Source: Typha latifolia
Taxonomy: Eukaryota > Streptophyta > Magnoliopsida > Poales > Typhaceae
Assembly: GCA_019914945.1 (NCBI GenBank)
Contig: CM034103.1
Span: forward strand, 9,052,001 to 9,116,000
DNA length: 64,000 nt
Reading direction: 5' to 3'
Position 1 is the first letter of the stretch, and each line of letters opens with the position of its first letter. Below the pieces are notes generated by a model that saw only the letters and a list, made by a program, of their open reading frames with translations, had not been told where the DNA came from and ran no database searches. The position numbers and the translations under genes are program-made. Positions 62,118-64,000 of the stretch are shown here, piece after piece.

Positions 62118-64000
62118 TCAGTAGTACCATTTAGGTCTCTTCTCTTGCTCTATTTCTGACAAATCTTGATACTCATACCACTGCGCAGCAGCTTTACCTA
62201 CCGGTAGAGGAGGCCGGACAAAGATCTCCACTGGCTTGGGCACATGAACGGCGAAATGCAGTTCACCTGTTCCTTCTCCAAGATTGTTTATATCAAAAGT
62301 CTCATGTTGCCCACCAAATGGTTCAACGGTTATCCATCCGAGACCAGAGATTGCAATGTCACAAGCAGGCCTGCACAAGAAGTTTAAACTGCTAAAAATC
62401 ATAACTTTTAATGGCTGCTTGAGGTTTCGTTATTTCTTTCTATATTTTCCAATTTTCTGATTAATAGATCACTTTTTTTGTACCAAAAATAAGATATAGA
62501 TCTCATTTCCAGTGTTCCAAATGATCAAATATATTGTGTAACCGTGAACAGTAACCAAGACAAAAAAAATTAAGCATGAATTTTTTTTTCCCACTTTTTG
62601 CTGTCAAAAGTTTCAGGGCTTCAAGCAGTACAAGATATTCTGAAAGTCTCAAGAGTTCTGGCCACAAACCAATACCTATTCTGGTCCTCATATTTTATCT
62701 GCAACGTGCGCACAGCTTGAAGTCCTGGCCAGATTTCTGATCTGTCTTTACCAGTTGGGGGTGTCAAAGTAGTTCCAAGTTCTTTCTGGAAAATTCAGCA
62801 AGTAAGATGGTATTTTGGGATTGAAATGAAAGAAAGTCAAATTATATTTCATGCAGGAAGGATGAATCATAAGGTAGATTTAGCATATTATAACACAAGG
62901 TCTGGTGAGGTCACTAAGTTCCTATAAATTATGCCACCAATTGATGGGGGGTAGCAGATAAAGGATCTACTTTTACTACAACAGTAATGATCAACAATTA
63001 TAGAGTTCCCATAAAGTCCTTGTATCTATTTATTGACTAAGTCATTCATTAAGGATATGGGTGCCTAGTTGTCTAGTTAATAACACAGCGGGACTTGATT
63101 TCTCCATCTTTCACACAGCATGGGGTCTTCTCTGTCACATTATGTAGGATTTTGCATGCCATTACCATGTAGAGTGGTGGTATGTGCCTGAGTGACACGG
63201 TCTGCAGTTAAATCTTTTTGCACTTCTCTGTAGATTACTATTTGAACTGTTAATTTATTGTATATTACTAGCAATTGAACAACTTTAAAAGAAAAACTTA
63301 TAGGACAGATAATATTACAGGAGCTAGAAGATCATCAGAAAAAAAAACTAATATTTTGTACTTTTGACAAACTAGATGACACAAGAAGCACATATTGAAA
63401 GCTGTGCATGAGAGAAATAACATATGAATGAAGGTAAAGAAAGTTTGCAGGGCATGTAAATAATGCAAAGTTTAACAGAGAAGACAGAAATGAATATGGA
63501 ACAAGCCACTAAGAAGTATGAATTGCTTTAATATTAACTGCCAACATACTTGATAAAACTCATCTGCTTCAACAGTTGGAACTGCATGAATCTGTAACTT
63601 TTTGGGTCCATAGAATGTCAGACGTGTCTCAGGACGAACCTGCATAACCCATTAATAAGCAGCAATTACAGATTCATGGAATTTGACAAAATAATTTGAG
63701 CACTTCAAAATCCAAGCCAATTATTTGAATACCTTAATGACATCGATGCGAACTAGCCCACCCCAAAATAGTGAAGTCCCATTCAATGCAGCATCATTTG
63801 TATATGTCACTGGAACCTTCAGTGTGGAAGCCTGAATATAACAATTTAATCTGGAAAATAAGATTAGCATATGGTACTATGGATGATGCAGAACATCTTA
63901 TGGAATGAAAAGTCAACGTACAGGGAAAGATTGTCCCCTCAAACGACTCTGAGGCGCAAGAAAAGGCAGGTCGTCAGAATGAACAACTGCTGCTTGCCTA
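62118..64000 (-). CDS. YqeH/NOA1-family GTPase, probably BPG2 of chloroplasts; 3' part only
   Basis: Exons on the minus strand: 64000-63922 (cut by the window edge), 63831-63733, 63639-63550, 62785-62676, 62370-62118. All introns are GT-AG with intact phases; about 210 codons are visible. Landmarks: HSDDLPFLAPQSRLRGQSF, LFWGGLVRIDVIK, TRLTFYGPKKLQIH, KELGTTLTPPTGK, ACDIAISGLGWITVEP, VEIFVRPPLPVGKAAAQWY, and the end EKRPKWYY. This is the C-terminal region of circularly permuted GTPases of the YqeH/NOA1 group. The wording best fits BPG2 (brassinazole-insensitive pale green 2), needed for chloroplast rRNA maturation. NOA1 is less likely because its C-terminus differs. The GTP-binding motifs and transit peptide lie beyond the window. 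Confidence 0.8.

Overview
This is nuclear DNA of a flowering plant. The genes have many small GT-AG introns, some introns are kilobases long, and most of the sequence is layers of LTR and LINE retrotransposon remains. The GC-rich first exons and the repeat style suggest a large-genome monocot, but that is inference; no species-specific sequence was recognised. There are no prokaryotic features.

Four real genes were reconstructed exon by exon. (1) 9073-6732, minus: a WAT1/EamA-family membrane transporter, 7 exons, 368 aa. (2) 24034-10227, minus: RBM48, the RNA-binding partner of the minor spliceosome, 8 exons over 13.8 kb because introns 2 (5.0 kb) and 3 (7.4 kb) are full of repeats. Exon 2 has one extra T that breaks the frame as given. 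(3) 53546-60964, plus: a homologue of RGS1-HXK1-interacting protein 1 (RHIP1), 9 exons, 260 aa. (4) 62118 to beyond 64000, minus: the 3' part of a YqeH/NOA1-type GTPase, probably BPG2 of the chloroplast. Genes 1 and 2 are in tandem; 3 and 4 converge. They do not form a pathway.

Layout: 1-3.7 kb decayed LINE; 4.1-6.5 kb an old long-LTR copy; 6.7-9.1 kb WAT1 gene; 10.2-24.0 kb RBM48 with a MITE, a short LTR element, a CAF1 retropseudogene, a fragment resembling exon 1 of the chloroplast calcium sensor CAS, and a copia pol fragment in its introns; 24.9-52.8 kb a nest of insertions into insertions; 53.5-64 kb the RHIP1 and BPG2 genes.

The nest is dominated by one family of roughly 3-kb solo LTRs (TGTAA...TTACA). 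Four copies have exact 5-bp target-site duplications: ATAAT (26543-29454), ATAGC (34228-37885), ATATG (41588-46866, inverted) and CATGG (49581-52734). No internal domain of this family occurs in the window. One copy splits a gypsy element (32675-41208, duplication GAAAG) that has gag, protease, reverse transcriptase and RNase H but no integrase. Another sits at the gag start of a copia element.

The most unusual signal is secondary structure in this LTR family. There are arrays of short hairpins whose two arms change together from unit to unit, a GC-rich palindrome cluster, and a terminal hairpin followed by a T tract just before the LTR end. Either RNA/DNA structure is maintained, or template switching within hairpins keeps repairing the arms. 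This is the best candidate for something undescribed.
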